Shown: positions 52,827 to 61,175, counted from the stretch's first letter. The stretch: 64,000 nt of DNA from JAMCRM01 sp035561075 (GCA_035561075.1 DATMYF010000023.1:18208-82207); one strand, 5' to 3'. Notes: generated from the letters alone by a model not told the origin. Translations and numbers: made by a program.

Positions 52827-54971
52827 TTACGCATTCCTCCTTTCGAGGGCGGCCAGCACCCGGTCGGGTGTCATGGGCATGTTGCGTACCCGCACCCCCA
52901 GGGCATTGGCCACGGCATTTCCGATGGCCGCCTGGATTCCGATGGCGGGCGGCTCGCCCAGCCCGATCACCCCGCGGCTGTCGTGCTGCGGCTCCATCTC
53001 CAGGTGCACCACGATCTCTCCGATGTCCCCAATGCCGGCCAGCTTGTAGGTGTCGTAATTGTGGTTGAGCATGATGCCGGTCGCCGGGTCCATCACACGC
53101 TCTTCATAGAGCGCCGTGCAGATTCCCATAATGATGCCGCCGTAGCACTGGCTCTCGGCGAGCTTGGGGTTAATGATCAAGCCGCAGTCCTGCACGGCCA
53201 CGAACTTGTTGAGCTTCACGATGCCGGTCTCGGTATCCACCGAGACGTCGGCCACCTGGATTCCGCCCACTCCGCTGGAGTTGAGACCGCCGGGATTGCG
53301 CGGATCGTTGGCTCCCATCTCGGAGATCTTGCTGGTCCCCATCTTGCGGCAGGCGGCTTGCCAGGTAATGCTCTTGGCGGGATTGTCCTTCTGTTGAATG
53401 CGCCCGTCTACCACTTCGAGCTGGTCGGGCTGAAGTCCCAGCGCGGGCGCGGCCACATCGAACAACTTGGCAAGCGCGTTCACGCATGATTTTCGGGTGG
53501 ACGACGATACCCCGCCCACCGTGGTGGAACCGCCCGAGGCGCCCGACGGAGGCAGCGAGTTATCGCCGATCCGCACCGCGATGGCGTTGAGCGGCAACCC
53601 CAGGGTCTCCGCCGCCACCTGGTTGATGACCGTGCGGGTGCCGGTGCCCAAGTCCTGGACGCCGATCTCGACCATCACGGAACCATCGGGATTGATAGTG
53701 GTCCGGCACTGGCTGGCATGCCCGCCGCCGCCCCACGCGTTAACCCCGATACCTAGCCCGCGCTTCACCGGGCCGGCGCCGGCGTCACCCCGCTGGTGCC
53801 AGAGCCGCTTCCAGTCGCTCAGTTCCGCGGCCTTCGCCAGTTGTGCGCGATAGGTTTCCGCCCGCGGCGTGTAGCCGGCGTTCTTCGCGAAAACCTCCAT
53901 GGGATCCATCTTGAGCGCCGCCGCCAGGTCCTCGATGGCACTGCACGTCAAATAGGAGGCCTGCTGGCTGTTCGGCGCCCGCCAGGCGCGCTGCCCGGCG
54001 GCGTTGATGGACACCGACGTATGGTTGATGCGCTTATTAGGAATATTGGTGTAGACGTACGGCGTGGGCGGCATGCCGCCGCCGGTGAATCCGCCGCTGG
54101 CCCACGATTGCGATTGCCACACCGTGATGGTGCCGTCCTTCTTGGCCCCAAGCTTGATTTTCGAGTACGCCGATGGCCGGTTGCCCGCAATGTTGAGTTC
54201 CGTGGCGCGGTCGAGGAACAGCTTCACCGGTTTTCCGCCCGCCTTCTGCGAAAGCAGCGCCGAAACAGCGTCCCAGCGGTCGGCCCCGAACTTGCTCCCG
54301 AAGCCGCCCCCGATATGCTCCTGGTGGACCCGGATGTTGGCTACCGGCACCTTGATATTCGGCGCCAGCGTCCCCGCGATTCCGGAGACGAACTGGGTGC
54401 TCGGCCAATAGGTGACCTTGTCTCCCTGCCAGTGCAGCACGCCGCCGTGCGGCTCCAGGCAACTATGTGCCACCACGGGGATTCCGTATTCGCCTTCGGA
54501 GACCACGTCGGCTTCCTTGAAGGCCTGGTCGGGATCGCCGGTGATCTGCTCGCCGGCGGCCTTGGCGCGGTTCCCCACCTTCGAGAGATCCTCCTCCCGC
54601 ACCACGTGGGGCAACACCTCATATTGGACCTTGATCTGGCGGGCGGCATCGCGCGCCTGGTTTTCAGTGGTGGCCGCCACAGCCGCGACTTCGGTGCCCG
54701 ACCACTGGATCTCCGTGCCCACCGGCGAAATCACGTGTACCGCCGCTACTCCGGGGCTCTTCTCCGCGGCGCTGGTATCGATGGCGGTAATGCGCGCATG
54801 GGCGTGAGGGCAAGTCAGCAGCGCGGCGTGCAGCATCCCGGGAAGGTTCACGTCCGAGCTGTACTTGGCTTTGCCGCTGGCCTTGGCCGGCCCATCGATG
54901 CGCGTGGGCGACTTGCCGATCTGGCGGCGTTTCTCACGCGGCGGCCAGGCGTAATTGGGGGTCTCAGCCAT
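52827..54971 (-). CDS. xanthine dehydrogenase family, molybdopterin-binding subunit
   Basis: A 714-residue catalytic subunit of the YagR/PaoC type. RIDGPAKASGKAKYSSDVNLPGMLHAALL at the N-terminus, HIGGGFGSKFG, GGFTGGGMP, QRAWRAPNSQQASY and GASGGSTTVGG are the cofactor-binding loops. The cofactor would be molybdopterin cytosine dinucleotide, for which xdhC and a mocA-like gene exist at 24.8-26.2 kb. Substrate (aldehyde, purine or aromatic) cannot be told. ATG at 54971 with GGGAGG before it; it overlaps the end of the 2Fe-2S gene by eight bases. Confidence 0.95.
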   Translation of the reverse strand: MAETPNYAWPPREKRRQIGKSPTRIDGPAKASGKAKYSSDVNLPGMLHAALLTCPHAHARITAIDTSAAEKSPGVAAVHVISPVGTEIQWSGTEVAAVAATTENQARDAARQIKVQYEVLPHVVREEDLSKVGNRAKAAGEQITGDPDQAFKEADVVSEGEYGIPVVAHSCLEPHGGVLHWQGDKVTYWPSTQFVSGIAGTLAPNIKVPVANIRVHQEHIGGGFGSKFGADRWDAVSALLSQKAGGKPVKLFLDRATELNIAGNRPSAYSKIKLGAKKDGTITVWQSQSWASGGFTGGGMPPTPYVYTNIPNKRINHTSVSINAAGQRAWRAPNSQQASYLTCSAIEDLAAALKMDPMEVFAKNAGYTPRAETYRAQLAKAAELSDWKRLWHQRGDAGAGPVKRGLGIGVNAWGGGGHASQCRTTINPDGSVMVEIGVQDLGTGTRTVINQVAAETLGLPLNAIAVRIGDNSLPPSGASGGSTTVGGVSSSTRKSCVNALAKLFDVAAPALGLQPDQLEVVDGRIQQKDNPAKSITWQAACRKMGTSKISEMGANDPRNPGGLNSSGVGGIQVADVSVDTETGIVKLNKFVAVQDCGLIINPKLAESQCYGGIIMGICTALYEERVMDPATGIMLNHNYDTYKLAGIGDIGEIVVHLEMEPQHDSRGVIGLGEPPAIGIQAAIGNAVANALGVRVRNMPMTPDRVLAALERRNA

Positions 54972-55611
54972 TGCGTCCTCCCTTTGTTGTCTTGGCGGCC
55001 TCAAGCACCGCCTTCCGGATCCCCATATAAGTCCCACAGCGGCACAGGTTGCCGCCGAGCCCGTGGTTCACCTGCTCCTCGGTGGGCTTGGGATTCTTGT
55101 CGAGGAAGTCTTTCACGGCCATGACGAAGCCGGGAGTGCAGTAGCCGCACTGCTGCCCATCGTTCTTGACGAAAGCTGCCTCGACCGGATGAAGTTCATT
55201 GCCGCTGGCCAGGCCCTCGATGGTCTGAATCTCTCGGCCCTGGGCGTCGATGGCCAGCACACTGCACGCGTAGACCGCCTTCCCGCCCATAATGACGGTG
55301 CAGGCGCCGCAATTTCCCCGGTCACAGACCTTCTTGGCGCCGGTCAGGTTGACGTGATCGCGCAAGGCGTCGAGCAGCGTCACCCGCGGCTCCAGGTTGA
55401 GCTTGTGGGGTTTTCCGTTGATCGTCAGGGTCACGGGAACCGGCCCGGGACCGACGGGCTTAGTTCCGCCCTGCTGCTGTGCCTGAACCTGTTCCTCAAG
55501 AATCCCGCTTCCGAGTACGCCGCCGCTGATGCCCGCGCCGCGGATGAAACCGCGGCGAGAGACCCCGCCGGCCGGCTTGTTCGGTTTCTCAGGGTCTTTT
55601 TCGTGATTCAT
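54964..55611 (-). CDS. xanthine dehydrogenase family, 2Fe-2S subunit with Tat signal
   Basis: A 215-residue subunit with a Tat signal (SRRGFIRGAGISGG), so the complex is periplasmic, as in PaoABC. The N-terminal plant-ferredoxin domain uses C96, C101, C104 and C116 (CDRGNCGACTV); the C-terminal domain uses C155, C158, C190 and C192 (CGYCTPG and CRCGTY). ATG at 55611 is preferred because the frame before it is low-complexity and lies upstream of the Tat motif. It is the first gene of the operon: 2Fe-2S, molybdopterin, FAD subunits and a small Cys-rich protein. Confidence 0.94.
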   Translation of the reverse strand: MNHEKDPEKPNKPAGGVSRRGFIRGAGISGGVLGSGILEEQVQAQQQGGTKPVGPGPVPVTLTINGKPHKLNLEPRVTLLDALRDHVNLTGAKKVCDRGNCGACTVIMGGKAVYACSVLAIDAQGREIQTIEGLASGNELHPVEAAFVKNDGQQCGYCTPGFVMAVKDFLDKNPKPTEEQVNHGLGGNLCRCGTYMGIRKAVLEAAKTTKGGRNG

Positions 55612-55850
55612 CAGAAGAGCCTTCCTTTCACTGCCCTCGAAGTCGCACATCTCGCGAGGCCGCACGGGGGATGCGCCGCCTCAAACGACCCGCCCTCTCT
55701 TGGCGCCGGGTGCGCCGCCGGGTTTCGTCAAAGATGAAAACGCATTAACTATATCAAATGCGGGCATCCCCGGACAACTCGCAACTGCTTGCATTGAATG
55801 AACTACGAAGATTCGCGGCCCGCCCGCGGAAACCTTGCGCACAACCCCCC

Positions 55851-55880
55851 TTGCGTTTTCCGCCCCGCCTGTCCTATACT
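55851..55880 (+). promoter_or_regulatory. promoter of the DAHP synthase leader
   Basis: TTGCGT (55851-55856), 18-base spacer, TATACT (55875-55880). The transcript would begin about 55887, three bases before the leader-peptide ATG, so that peptide is translated from a leaderless start. The 55612-55850 stretch, between the operons, holds no gene that I can support. Confidence 0.65.
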
Positions 55881-55889
55881 GCTGGGTTA

Positions 55890-55949
55890 ATGCCTTACGC
55901 TTACGCCAGCTCGTTTACTGGCCGGTTCTGGTTTTACCAGAGCCGGTAG
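55890..55949 (+). CDS. aromatic-rich attenuator leader peptide (19 residues)
   Basis: A short frame, ATG to TAG, encoding 19 residues. Aromatic codons are Tyr at 3 and 5, Phe at 9, and the run Phe-Trp-Phe-Tyr at 13-16 (bases 55926-55937). It lies between the promoter and the terminator before the DAHP synthase gene. The aromatic run sits in the 5' arm and loop of a hairpin (55922-55931 paired with 55937-55946), so ribosome stalling there would melt it. This is the layout of trp- or phe-type attenuation leaders. Confidence 0.75.
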   Translation: MPYAYASSFTGRFWFYQSR

Positions 55950-56018
55950 AGTGGCGTTGGCGTAGCGTATCATCCCGTTTTTTTGTTTTTCAGCCAACCC
56001 ACTCCTAGTGAGTGGGTT
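55897..56018 (+). promoter_or_regulatory. aromatic amino acid transcription attenuator (mutually exclusive stems)
   Basis: Four pairings can be drawn. (A) 55897-55908 with 55958-55968, 11 pairs with one bulged T. (B) 55922-55931 with 55937-55946, 10 pairs including one G-T, a pause hairpin over the aromatic codons. (C) 55949-55960 with 55994-56004, 11 pairs with one bulged C, the antiterminator. (D) 55996-56004 with 56010-56018, nine pairs, the terminator. C and D share 55996-56004 and C and A share 55958-55960, so they exclude each other. Confidence 0.75.
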
Positions 56019-56029
56019 TTTTTGTTTTT
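55996..56029 (+). terminator. intrinsic terminator of the attenuator
   Basis: A nine-base-pair stem (AACCCACTC / GAGTGGGTT) with a five-base loop CTAGT, followed by 12 T bases interrupted by one G. It ends directly before the GGAGG Shine-Dalgarno (56030-56034) of the DAHP synthase gene, so termination here would switch the gene off. Confidence 0.85.
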
Positions 56030-56042
56030 GGAGGATAGAAAA

Positions 56043-57083
56043 ATGATTATCTCCATGCGTCCCCACGCCACCCGCGACGAGATCGAATACGTCTGTCAGC
56101 GGATTCGCGACTTCGGCTACAAGGTCCACTCCATCGAGGGGGAGGAGCGCGTCGTGATCGGCGCGGTCGGCCTGGGCGATGTCACCGCCTGCCTGGAGTC
56201 GTTGGAGGCCCTTCCCGCGGTGGAACACGCCGTGCGGATCTCGGCTCCCTATAAGTTCGTCAGCCGCGAGTTCAAGAAGGAGCACACCGCCATCCGCGTC
56301 AACGGCACGGAGGTTGGCGGCGACGAGTTCGTCGTCATGGCCGGCCCCTGTTCCGTCGAAAGCGAAAAACAGATTATGGAGACCGCTGAAGTGGTGGCGG
56401 CCAACGGCGGCAAGATGTTGCGCGGCGGCGCCTTCAAGCCACGCACCTCGCCGTACGATTTCCAGGGCATGGAACTCGAAGGCCTTAAACTCCTGCGTAA
56501 GGCTAAGGAGCACACCGGCCTCGACATCGTCACGGAGGTGATGAGCGACCGCGACGTGGAACTGGTGGCGGAGTACGCCGATATCGTGCAGGTAGGGGCC
56601 CGCAACATGCAGAACTTCGCCCTTCTGAAGTCGCTCGGCTCCTGCGGGCGCGCCGTACTCCTCAAGCGCGGCATGAGTTCCACCATCAAGGAACTGCTGA
56701 TGTCGGCCGAGTACATTGTGGCGCACGGCAACCCCAACGTGATCCTGTGCGAGCGCGGCATCCGCACCTTCGAGACGGAAACGCGAAACACCTGCGACAT
56801 CTCGGCGGTCCCGGTGCTCAATCAGTTGACGCACCTGCCCGTAGTCGTAGACCCCAGCCACGCGGCCGGAAAACGCGGCATCGTCCCGGCGCTGGCGCGC
56901 GCGGCCGTTGCCGTATGGGCGGACGGTATCATCGTGGAAGTGCATCCCTGTCCGGAGAAGGCTGTCAGCGACGGCGCACAGTCCCTTACCCCCGTGCTGT
57001 TCGCCCAGATGATGGCGCAGTTGAAGGGTTACATCGCGTTGTGGCGGGAGGCGCGCGTCGCCGAGATCGCGGCGGCTGTGTGA
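56043..57083 (+). CDS. aroF: 3-deoxy-7-phosphoheptulonate synthase (AroA-beta/KDPS-like type)
   Basis: A 346-residue enzyme making DAHP from phosphoenolpyruvate and erythrose 4-phosphate, the first step of aromatic amino acid synthesis. The N-terminal about 75 residues (MIISMRPHATRDEIEYVCQRI) form the ferredoxin-like regulatory domain seen in Thermotoga-type enzymes. The catalytic barrel has MAGPCSVESE, LRGGAFKPRTSPYDFQG, VLLKRGMSSTIKE and VVDPSHAAGKR. ATG at 56043 follows GGAGG. Expression is probably controlled by the aromatic attenuator just upstream; allosteric control by the N-terminal domain is likely too (family knowledge). Confidence 0.94.
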   Translation: MIISMRPHATRDEIEYVCQRIRDFGYKVHSIEGEERVVIGAVGLGDVTACLESLEALPAVEHAVRISAPYKFVSREFKKEHTAIRVNGTEVGGDEFVVMAGPCSVESEKQIMETAEVVAANGGKMLRGGAFKPRTSPYDFQGMELEGLKLLRKAKEHTGLDIVTEVMSDRDVELVAEYADIVQVGARNMQNFALLKSLGSCGRAVLLKRGMSSTIKELLMSAEYIVAHGNPNVILCERGIRTFETETRNTCDISAVPVLNQLTHLPVVVDPSHAAGKRGIVPALARAAVAVWADGIIVEVHPCPEKAVSDGAQSLTPVLFAQMMAQLKGYIALWREARVAEIAAAV

Positions 57084-58024
57084 TACTCGGGGGTGTGAGG
57101 AAATACCGTAGGTGGCTTCTGGCAGCGGGGATCGCGGCCGCGGCCGGCCTCCTGATGGTGGCCCTCCAGTGGCAGCGTGCCCGCACCCTCGCCACCCCCG
57201 AAGCCCTTTTAAAGCGCCTGCCGGCTCGCGACGCCGTAATCGTCTACGTCGATTTCGCCGCTTTGCGCCGCACCGGCCTTCTGGACGCCGCGGCGGCGTC
57301 GGCCGTAACCGCCGAACCCGAATATCGCGATTTCGTCCAGAAGACGCGCTTCGACTACACCACGGACCTGGACTCCGCCATCATGGCGCTGGCGCCCTCG
57401 GGACGCTACTTCCTGGTGCGGGGGCGCTTCGATTGGCCACGGCTGCGCGCCTATGCCGCGCAAGCCGGGGGATCCTGCCGCAACCAGTTCTGCACCATGC
57501 CGGGCAGCACGCCGCAGCGCAAAATCTCATTCGTGCCGCTCACCGGCAGCGTAATGGCTCTGGCGGTAGGGGCCGACGACATGGCGGCTGAGGTACTGAC
57601 GCGTCCCGACCCCGCCGCCCGTCCCGCCGCGATTCCCCCCGAGCCCGTGTGGGTATCCGTCCCCGCCCCGGCGCTTAAATCCGGCCAGCAACTGCCCGCC
57701 GGCACCCGCCTGTTCGCCCAAGGAATCGAAAACGCCGAAAGCGTGCTGGTGGCGCTGGGTCCCGAAAAGCAACGTTTCGCAATCACTGTTGACGTCCACT
57801 GCCGTTCGGACAAGGACGCCGCCGCGCTCGCCGGCACCATGCAGCGTGCCACCACGGCCCTGCGGGCGACGATCGAAAGGGAACACCAGACGCCCAACCC
57901 GCGCGACCTCAGCGGCGTGCTCGCACTGGGGTCCTTCCGCAACGAGGGCGCGCGCGTGCGCGGCCGCTGGCCCGTGGAGCGGGTGTTCTTCGAGGAATTG
58001 TTCCGCGGCGCGCCGCCGTCATAG
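57080..58024 (+). CDS. membrane-anchored protein of unknown function
   Basis: A roughly 314-residue protein with one N-terminal membrane segment (RRWLLAAGIAAAAGLLMVAL) preceded by basic residues, and an otherwise soluble part with DAVIVYVDFAALRRTGLLDAA. I do not recognise the family; similar anchored proteins of this form occur in Acidobacteriota. The GTG at 57080 overlaps the DAHP synthase stop (GTGTGA), suggesting coupling; GTG at 57095 is an alternative. A link to aromatic biosynthesis is not shown. Confidence 0.7.
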   Translation: MILGGVRKYRRWLLAAGIAAAAGLLMVALQWQRARTLATPEALLKRLPARDAVIVYVDFAALRRTGLLDAAAASAVTAEPEYRDFVQKTRFDYTTDLDSAIMALAPSGRYFLVRGRFDWPRLRAYAAQAGGSCRNQFCTMPGSTPQRKISFVPLTGSVMALAVGADDMAAEVLTRPDPAARPAAIPPEPVWVSVPAPALKSGQQLPAGTRLFAQGIENAESVLVALGPEKQRFAITVDVHCRSDKDAAALAGTMQRATTALRATIEREHQTPNPRDLSGVLALGSFRNEGARVRGRWPVERVFFEELFRGAPPS

Positions 58025-58041
58025 AAGAGAATGGAGCCGAA

Positions 58042-58235
58042 CTACCTGCCCGCGCCCTTCACCCGGTCCATATACCGCAGGTTCACCACGTCCAGCCGGA
58101 TGACGTCCTGCGGCGTTTGATGAACTGCGGCACCATAATCGACACGCCGTTTTCGAGCGTGGCCGGTTTCCAGGCGCTGTCTGTCTGCTGATGAGCAGGA
58201 GGCGCTGTCTCGGCGATGCGCATCTCGATGATGCG
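58042..58235 (-). pseudogene. remnant of an elongation-factor-P-like C-terminal domain
   Basis: On the minus strand, directly after the HAL-family gene stop, the frame reads IEMRIAETAPPAHQQTDSAW, KPATLENGVSIMVPQFI, then a one-base frame change, then DVIRLDVVNLRYMDRVKGAG and a stop at 58042-58044. The order ET-P-P ... KPATLE-G ... V-P-F-I ... G-D-x-I-R-x-D ... Y-x-R-x is that of the OB-fold C-terminus of EF-P/EfpL proteins. Without its N-terminal two thirds and with a frameshift it cannot work, so a functional EF-P must be elsewhere if the cell has one. No promoter is seen. The 58025-58041 bases hold nothing else. Confidence 0.6.
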
Positions 58236-59738
58236 TCAGGCGCTGCCGGTAAGTCCGCCGGCCGCGATCACGCCGGCTAGCGAATGCACCTCATCTTCCA
58301 TGGGCCGATCGGCGTCAAGATGGCGCGCCACTTCACGGACGCGTGCGTGGAGGCGGCGGGTACCGTGCCCGAGTCCGTCCGGCCCGCCCCGCAAGTCAAC
58401 CGCCTGGGCAGCGGCCAGCAACACCATGGCGGTCTGATTGCGCAGGCACTCGAGGGCATCGATGGCGGTAACGGCAGCGTGCATTCCCAGGCTCACCACG
58501 TCCTGGTTGTACTGCTCGGTTGGGAGGGAATGAATTTCGCTTGGCCCGGCCATCTGCCGGATGGCGCAAGCCAGACTGGTGACGCTGAGCTGCATACCCT
58601 TGAAGCCGGAGTTGAGGCCGGGGTCGGGCACGAGGTTGGCGGCCAACCCGCCGTTAAAGCGCGGATCCACCAGCACGGCCATGAGGGCGTTCGCCCAGTT
58701 CCCCATCACCGCGAAGTCGATCTTCCAGGTGTCGAGCAGGCGCGCCATGTGGCCGCCGTAGAAATTGCCGGCGCGGTAGAGGATGCCGGTTTCGGGATCG
58801 ATGAGCGGGTTGTCGTTGGCGGAATTGATCTCGCGGCAGATCACCGCGCGCGCATCCTCCAGAGCCTCCCATGCGGGACCCAGGCCCTGCGGGACGCAGC
58901 GTAGCGAGTAGCACGCCTGCAAGCTAGACTCGTGGGTGTAGCGGCTGCCTTCGAGTAGTGCCAGGATGTGCGCCGCCACGGCAGTCTGCCCCGGGTGGCC
59001 CTTCATCTGGTGCACCCACGGCTGGAAGGGCTCGGCGGGTGCGTTCACGGCTTCCACCGCCAGCGCCACGGCCCCCAGCAGGGCGCGCAGCACACGGCGC
59101 GCATCAGCCCAGGCCAGCGCGGCGGAAGCTGCCATGAAGGTGGTCCCGTTTATGAGCGCCAATGACTCCTTGGGGGCGAAACGCAGCGCCGGGATGCCGG
59201 CTTCGTCGAGGGCTTCGGCGGCAGGCAGTCGGCGGCCCCTATAGTTCACTGTGCCCTGCCCCGCGAGCGCACGCGCGATGTAGGCCGAGGGCATCAGGTC
59301 GCCGCTCGCCCCCACAGAGCCATAGCGGGGCACTACAGGCACAAGACCTGCGTTGAGCAGCCGGACCAGCGCCTCCACCAGTTCCACCCGCACGGCGGAG
59401 GCGCCGGTCGAGAACGTGGCGAGGCGCAGCAGCATGGCCGCCCGCACTACGTCCGCGGGCAGCGGCTGGCCCGTGGCGCAGCCCAGTTGCCGCAGGAGGT
59501 TTTCCTGAAGGCGCTCCATCTGATCGGCGGGAAGGGCGAAGCCCGCATTGCCCCCGACGCCGGTATTGACGCCGTAGATGCGCTCGCCTCCGGCCAGCAG
59601 CTCGTCGAGCCGCGCACGTCCGCGTGCGATGCGCTCGCGGGCGGAGGGGTCCAGCCGGACGCGAGCACCGGCGCGCGCGACGCGCTCCACATCCTCGATG
59701 GAGAGCTCGCCGCTGCCAAGGTTCACGTTTGCGGACAT
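58236..59738 (-). CDS. MIO-dependent aromatic amino acid ammonia-lyase or aminomutase (HAL/PAL family)
   Basis: About 500 residues. The self-processing Ala-Ser-Gly triad that forms the MIO group is at A147-S148-G149 (GSVGASGDL), the catalytic Tyr is Y58 (IYGVNTGVGG), and further family motifs are NGTTFM, QPHHP-like VHQMKGHPGQ, and SANDNPLI. The substrate-selectivity pair, Ser-His in histidine lyases and Phe-Leu or His-Leu in phenylalanine/tyrosine lyases, is Gln87-Leu88 here, so histidine ammonia-lyase is not assured. No hut genes are adjacent. ATG at 59738 is used; a GTG at 59747 overlaps the previous stop (GTGA). Confidence 0.87.
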   Translation of the reverse strand: MSANVNLGSGELSIEDVERVARAGARVRLDPSARERIARGRARLDELLAGGERIYGVNTGVGGNAGFALPADQMERLQENLLRQLGCATGQPLPADVVRAAMLLRLATFSTGASAVRVELVEALVRLLNAGLVPVVPRYGSVGASGDLMPSAYIARALAGQGTVNYRGRRLPAAEALDEAGIPALRFAPKESLALINGTTFMAASAALAWADARRVLRALLGAVALAVEAVNAPAEPFQPWVHQMKGHPGQTAVAAHILALLEGSRYTHESSLQACYSLRCVPQGLGPAWEALEDARAVICREINSANDNPLIDPETGILYRAGNFYGGHMARLLDTWKIDFAVMGNWANALMAVLVDPRFNGGLAANLVPDPGLNSGFKGMQLSVTSLACAIRQMAGPSEIHSLPTEQYNQDVVSLGMHAAVTAIDALECLRNQTAMVLLAAAQAVDLRGGPDGLGHGTRRLHARVREVARHLDADRPMEDEVHSLAGVIAAGGLTGSA

Positions 59739-59743
59739 AGGGG

Positions 59744-60580
59744 TCACTCGACTGCGAAGGTATGCTTTTCTTCGTACGTTTGCCCGCCCACTGCATCCTT
59801 GACGGTAACCACGATGGCGTACTCGCCGGGACGGATGCTGGGCTGGAGGCTGAGGCTCATGGAGCCCGGCACGTAAGCTTTGGGGTAAAAGGATTCGGAG
59901 CGCTCGACGGCGGCTTCGGGCTGCGCCCAGAGCTGCTTGCCTTCAGCGTTCAGCACCGCGATCCCGTAGGCCACGTCCATGCGGTTGGATGGGCCGTGCT
60001 TGAAGCCGGTGATATCGAAGCGCGCCCACACCGCGTCGCCCGGGCGGTAGGCGGCCTTTCGCAGCGCCTCGGTGGCGTCCTCTGACCGGTAGAAGCCGAA
60101 GTTACGGAGGACCAGGGTGTCGCTCGGCGGCACGCTACGGCCGCGCACCGTGAACGGAACCTCGCGGGTGGCGACGGTCTTCGCCAGCTCATCGGCTACC
60201 TGCACCACGAATTTATAAGCCCCGGAGGGGGCCAGCGGGGGAATCGCGATCTCCTGCCGCACTTTGGGCTTCCATTCCTTATCCTGGGGCGCGAGTTCCG
60301 CCTCGAGCGGCCGCTGGAACGGCTGCACGATGGGGATCCCCTTGGGGTCGAAGGCTTCGATCTTATATCGCAGACGGATCTTCTGGTCCGGCGACGCCTG
60401 ATAGCCCTGCACCTGGAAGCTGAAGAACAGGATCTCGCCGGGAACGTGCTCAAAAGCGGCCGGCAGCGCGGCGCCGCCTTCAGTCTGCTCGATCGCGGTG
60501 TTGACGATGGCGAGCGGCACCGCTCCCTGGGCGGCCAGGGCGAGACCGAATAACGCGGCGAAACCGGTACAACGGCTCAT
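59744..60580 (-). CDS. secreted protein of unknown function, beta-rich
   Basis: A 278-residue exported protein with a signal peptide (about residues 1-19). The rest is predicted beta-sandwich: YQASPDQKIRLRYKIEAFDPKG, PFTVRGRSVPPSDTLVLRNFGFYRSED and SLQPSIRPGEYAIVVTVKDAVGGQTY. The last strand phrase resembles the closing region of periplasmic Ig-like folds. I do not recognise a catalytic motif. The stop is four bases inside or before the HAL-family start, so the two are in one transcript. Confidence 0.75.
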   Translation of the reverse strand: MSRCTGFAALFGLALAAQGAVPLAIVNTAIEQTEGGAALPAAFEHVPGEILFFSFQVQGYQASPDQKIRLRYKIEAFDPKGIPIVQPFQRPLEAELAPQDKEWKPKVRQEIAIPPLAPSGAYKFVVQVADELAKTVATREVPFTVRGRSVPPSDTLVLRNFGFYRSEDATEALRKAAYRPGDAVWARFDITGFKHGPSNRMDVAYGIAVLNAEGKQLWAQPEAAVERSESFYPKAYVPGSMSLSLQPSIRPGEYAIVVTVKDAVGGQTYEEKHTFAVE

Positions 60581-60589
60581 ACACCGATT

Positions 60590-61117
60590 CTATTGCTTTT
60601 GCGTAGTCTCGGGTACGGGCAGCTCCGGCGTTTCAGTGCCAAAGCTGAGTGGAATTTCAACGAGGGCGGAGGTCTTCTCGTTTTCGCTGCTCATTCGCAG
60701 CTTGTAGGTCCGCGGGGCGCAGTCGAAGACAACGTTCCCCTGGAGCGCCTGGTTGGGCCTGGCGGTGCGCAGAAAACCAATCCACTGCGGAACGCCGTCT
60801 CCGGAAGAGAGTTCCTGGCACGTATTCCCGTTATCGTCCGTGATGCTCATATTAGGGACCATGCTCTCGCCGGAGCCGGTATTGGCCACGCTGACCCGAA
60901 TCAGGAAATAGCGATTCCCGGGAATGCGCGCTCCGGTTCCTTCGCCAAGCTGCGTGAGCCACTGGCCTTCATAGACGGTATAGACCAGCTTCCCGAGCTG
61001 GACCTTTTCGCCCATGCGATAGGTCCGAAGCCTGGAGTAAGGGGCGGGAGAGCAGCCCATCCCGCACATCAATGCCGCCAGTCCGGCCAGCGCCGCAGCG
61101 CGGTGAAACAATCGCAT
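60590..61117 (-). CDS. lipoprotein with DUF4352-like domain
   Basis: A 175-residue probable lipoprotein. ATG at 61117 gives a signal peptide with a lipobox-like CGMGC end. The mature part has GEKVQLGKLVYTVYEGQWL, RYFLIRVSVANTGSGESMVPNMSITDDNG and GNVVFDCAP, the pattern of DUF4352 telokin-like folds, which bind or stabilise surface proteins. It lies 9 bases upstream of the 59744-60580 gene, so the three minus-strand genes 60590, 59744 and 58236 may be co-transcribed. Confidence 0.78.
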   Translation of the reverse strand: MRLFHRAAALAGLAALMCGMGCSPAPYSRLRTYRMGEKVQLGKLVYTVYEGQWLTQLGEGTGARIPGNRYFLIRVSVANTGSGESMVPNMSITDDNGNTCQELSSGDGVPQWIGFLRTARPNQALQGNVVFDCAPRTYKLRMSSENEKTSALVEIPLSFGTETPELPVPETTQKQ

Positions 61118-61175
61118 AAACGCATCTTGACGTCCGGAAAGGGACGCTGTCAAGCTCGCGTGATACGCTGGACGA

